From: Deltaproteobacteria bacterium
GTDB lineage: Bacteria > Desulfobacterota > DSM-4660 > Desulfatiglandales > HGW-15
NCBI GenBank assembly: GCA_016932235.1
Contig: JAFGDF010000216.1
Location: forward strand, 1 to 25,751
Reading direction: 5' to 3'
Length of the DNA stretch: 25,751 nucleotides
Shown here: piece after piece, positions 23,958 to 25,751 of the stretch
Layout: each line of letters begins with the position of its first letter
Position numbering within the stretch: position 1 is the stretch's first letter
Notes under the pieces: generated by a model
Seen by the model: only the letters and a program-made list of their open reading frames with translations
Databases searched by the model: none
What the model was told of the DNA's origin: nothing
Position numbers and translations under genes: made by a program

Positions 23958-24419
23958 ATGGCCATTTATCTCGTACAGCACGGCAAAAGCCTTCCCGAGG
24001 AAATCGATCCCGACCGGGGTCTTTCCGATGAAGGCCGCTCTGAAGTAAAACATATCGCAGATGTTGCACATGAATACGGTGTTAAAGTATCCATGATAGA
24101 ACACAGTGAGAAGACAAGGGCACGACAAACCGCTGAAATTTTTTCATCGATACTTAAACCCGCTGACGGACATCGGGAAAGGATGGGCTTAAAGCCTCTA
24201 GATGACGTGACGGCTGTCGCCAGGACCATCGAAAGCGGTTCCAATATTATGCTTGTCGGTCATCAGCCGTTCATGGGGAGGTTAACCTCTTACCTGATAA
24301 CCGGATCAATGGACACACCCGTGTTCAAATTCCAGAACGGCGGTATATTATGCCTGGACAGGGATCCTGATACCGGATCATGGATAATTCTCTGGTCTCT
24401 CATGCCTAATATCAGATGA
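23958..24419 (+). CDS. SixA-like histidine phosphatase (QHG variant)
   Basis: A 153-residue member of the histidine phosphatase (phosphoglycerate mutase) superfamily, nearest to the phosphohistidine phosphatase SixA. I start at ATG 23958 because AAAGGAG lies seven bases before it. The phospho-accepting H8 is in LVQHGK, where the usual RHG motif has Gln for Arg. The second histidine H102 is in LVGHQPFMG, and R55 in EKTRARQTAE is in the expected basic position. The substrate could be a phosphohistidine protein or a small phosphate ester. It ends 12 bases before the ADP-ribosylglycohydrolase start, so the two form an operon. Confidence 0.85.
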   Translation: MAIYLVQHGKSLPEEIDPDRGLSDEGRSEVKHIADVAHEYGVKVSMIEHSEKTRARQTAEIFSSILKPADGHRERMGLKPLDDVTAVARTIESGSNIMLVGHQPFMGRLTSYLITGSMDTPVFKFQNGGILCLDRDPDTGSWIILWSLMPNIR

Positions 24420-24431
24420 GAAGTGAGCGAT

Positions 24432-25226
24432 ATGATCGGAGCTATTGCCGGAGATATAATTGGTTCGGTCTATGAAGGCTTCCCTATCAAGACCAAAGAT
24501 TTCCCTCTCTTCCGGCCCGGGTGTCGCTTTACCGACGATACTGTCCTTACAGTAGCTGTGGCGGATGCAATCATCCGCGGCCGTTCATACCAGGATTCGG
24601 TCACTGAAATCGGCAGGCGCTATCCTTATGCCGGTTATGGTGGATCTTTCATCCGCTGGCTTTATTCAGACACCCCCAGACCTTATAACAGCTGTGGAAA
24701 CGGCTCCGCGATGCGCGTCAGTCCCGTTGGTTTTGCATTCGAATCGCAAGAAGAGGTAATCAGGCAGGCGCAATTAACCGCTGAATTCACACATAATCAT
24801 CCCGAGGGTATCAAGGGAGCCCAGGCAACCGCCCTTACGGTATTCCTTGCCCGGAAAGGTTACAGCAAAAAAAAGATCAAAGAGCAGATCAAAGAGCGAT
24901 TCGGCTATGACCTGGACCGGACTGTTGAAGAGATCAGGAGCCGATATTCTTTTGATATTTCATGTCAGGGGACCGTCCCTGAAGCTGTTATTGCTTTTCT
25001 CGATTCTGAATCTTATGTTGATGCCATCCGAAACGCCGTTTCACTTGGAGGCGACAGTGACACACTTGCATGCATCACCGGCGGCATTGCCGAGGCATTC
25101 TACGGAGATATTCCCCGGGAAATTCAAAAAAAAGTCAGACAGTACTTAACCCCGGACCTGATGAACATCACGGAATTATTCCGCAATAAATATATCTCAA
25201 ACACCTCGTATGAGAGACCCTCATAA
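24432..25226 (+). CDS. ADP-ribosylglycohydrolase (DraG/ARH family)
   Basis: A 264-residue enzyme that should remove ADP-ribose from a protein or other acceptor using a dinuclear Mg centre. I start at ATG 24432, since the protein then begins MIGAIAGDIIGSVYE as family members do; a GTG at 24423 is also in frame. Metal ligands are in FTDDTVLT (TDDT 34-37) and GGDSDT (206-211). GNGSAMRVSPVG (89-100) and THNHPEGIKGAQA (120-132) are further family motifs. No ADP-ribosyltransferase or nitrogenase gene is nearby, so the substrate is open. The C-terminus is slightly extended and polar. Confidence 0.9.
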   Translation: MIGAIAGDIIGSVYEGFPIKTKDFPLFRPGCRFTDDTVLTVAVADAIIRGRSYQDSVTEIGRRYPYAGYGGSFIRWLYSDTPRPYNSCGNGSAMRVSPVGFAFESQEEVIRQAQLTAEFTHNHPEGIKGAQATALTVFLARKGYSKKKIKEQIKERFGYDLDRTVEEIRSRYSFDISCQGTVPEAVIAFLDSESYVDAIRNAVSLGGDSDTLACITGGIAEAFYGDIPREIQKKVRQYLTPDLMNITELFRNKYISNTSYERPS

Positions 25227-25299
25227 AGAAGGCGGAAGAATTGATGTCCGGGTGTCAATTCTTCCGGCAAAAAGTTCTGCCAAAAGGTTGGGGTGCTGT

Positions 25300-25416
25300 T
25301 TACTGCCAGCTGTCTCCGAAAGTGACTTCAGCCCATTCAAGTGCTTCCGCCTCTCTTACTTCATCAACAGCCATCATTTTATAGGCAGAATCCTGGATTT
25401 TTCTATTGACATACAT
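25300..25416 (-). CDS. Possible 38-aa antitoxin-like ORF, divergent from MazE/MazF pair
   Basis: On the minus strand ATG 25416 opens 38 codons with AGGT just upstream. The peptide is protein-like and acidic: MAVDEVREAEALEWAEV is the sort of ending found in small antitoxins. It has no visible DNA-binding part, so it may be the C-terminal remnant of one. The start overlaps the -35 of the rightward promoter. The remainder of the 25227-25471 gap shows no other gene. Confidence 0.4.
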   Translation of the reverse strand: MYVNRKIQDSAYKMMAVDEVREAEALEWAEVTFGDSWQ

Positions 25417-25443
25417 TACCTGTCGTATTAGTATTACCGTAAT
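25406..25443 (+). promoter_or_regulatory. Promoter and likely operator of the MazE/MazF-type pair
   Basis: TTGACA (25406-25411) and TAGTAT (25429-25434) are spaced 17 bp. Overlapping and just after the -10 is the perfect inverted repeat ATTAC-C-GTAAT (25433-25443), and a further CATTAC (25414-25419) pairs with GTAATG. Autoregulation by the antitoxin-toxin complex is inferred from position. Confidence 0.5.
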
Positions 25444-25471
25444 GCAGTATTTTCTTAGATAGGTAAATCCA

Positions 25472-25702
25472 ATGCAAACAGCAATAAGTAAACTTACAAA
25501 AAAATATCAGGCAACCGTCCCCAAAGCCGTGAGAAAGAAATTAGACCTCAATGCTGGTGATGTCATTGCTTTTGAAATCGATAAAGACATTATTAAACTC
25601 AGAAAAGCAATTCCAATAGATATTGAATTCAGTAATGCGCTTGTTCCTACTCTAAATGAATGGAATTCACAAAACGATGAGGAAGCATACAATGACCTAT
25701 GA
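25472..25702 (+). CDS. AbrB/MazE-type antitoxin
   Basis: A 76-residue protein with an N-terminal AbrB-like swapped-hairpin DNA-binding domain (about 1-45): TKKYQATVPKAVRKKLDLNAGDVIAFEID. The acidic C-terminal tail (TLNEWNSQNDEEAYNDL) would bind the toxin. The gene overlaps the next by 11 bp, which encodes a MazF/PemK-type start, so this is the antitoxin of a type II pair. The ribosome site is weak. Confidence 0.85.
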   Translation: MQTAISKLTKKYQATVPKAVRKKLDLNAGDVIAFEIDKDIIKLRKAIPIDIEFSNALVPTLNEWNSQNDEEAYNDL

Positions 25703-25751
25703 AACATTTGATGTTGTAGTTGTGCCATTCCCATTTACTGATTCTGCTCAA
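25692..25751 (+). CDS. MazF/PemK-type toxin, 5' end only
   Basis: Only the first 20 codons are in the window, from ATG 25692 inside the antitoxin gene: FDVVVVPFPFTDSAQ. The VVVPFPFTD segment is the first strand and loop typical of MazF/PemK endoribonucleases. The rest lies beyond the right edge. Confidence 0.75.
   Translation, partial: MTYETFDVVVVPFPFTDSAQ

Overview
The window looks like a stretch of chromosome from a mesophilic, probably anaerobic Desulfobacterota (deltaproteobacterial) bacterium. This is inference from gene content (DUF11 surface proteins, a DUF3786 protein, a split YbhF-type exporter, a SixA-like phosphatase with a QHG motif), from roughly even GC, and from gene gaps full of the short palindromic repeats seen in that group. 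No rRNA, tRNA or CRISPR array is visible.

Left part (1-6745, all read leftward): four genes for secreted proteins built from DUF11-type beta-sandwich domains. The leftmost runs off the window. All have signal peptides, and none of the three complete ones shows a C-terminal anchor. The gaps between them hold REP-like hairpins, a 42-bp tandem repeat, and one copy of a dispersed element of about 160 bp whose second copy lies inverted at 7533-7688. Just upstream is a Fur/PerR-type regulator (6989-7450).

Middle (8071-16945): a leftward pair holds a degenerate YchF/OLA1-like protein followed by argC. Then comes a tight rightward six-gene operon: TetR regulator, HlyD-type membrane fusion protein, two ABC ATPases and two ABC-2 permeases. 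This is the E. coli cecR-ybhGFSR layout with the double ATPase split into two overlapping genes. The two ATPases have complementary defects, so only one composite ATP site should be fully canonical. An Smr-domain gene converges on the operon.

Right part (17020-25751): a 340-bp element with perfect 25-bp terminal inverted repeats sits directly ahead of DUF3786-purE-tsaC/sua5. It is followed by a zone rich in toxin-antitoxin genes and remnants: a BrnT/BrnA pair, a broken HicB/HicA pair tucked behind recG, and at the right edge a MazE/MazF-type pair with a small antitoxin-like ORF diverging from its promoter. Between these lie recG-pcm (leftward) and sixA-ADP-ribosylglycohydrolase (rightward).

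I found no single obviously new multi-gene system. The best leads are the asymmetric split exporter ATPases, the YchF-like protein that has lost GTPase motifs, the 340-bp nested-palindrome element, and the DUF11 cluster without anchors. All identifications come from reading motifs by eye; no database search was run.
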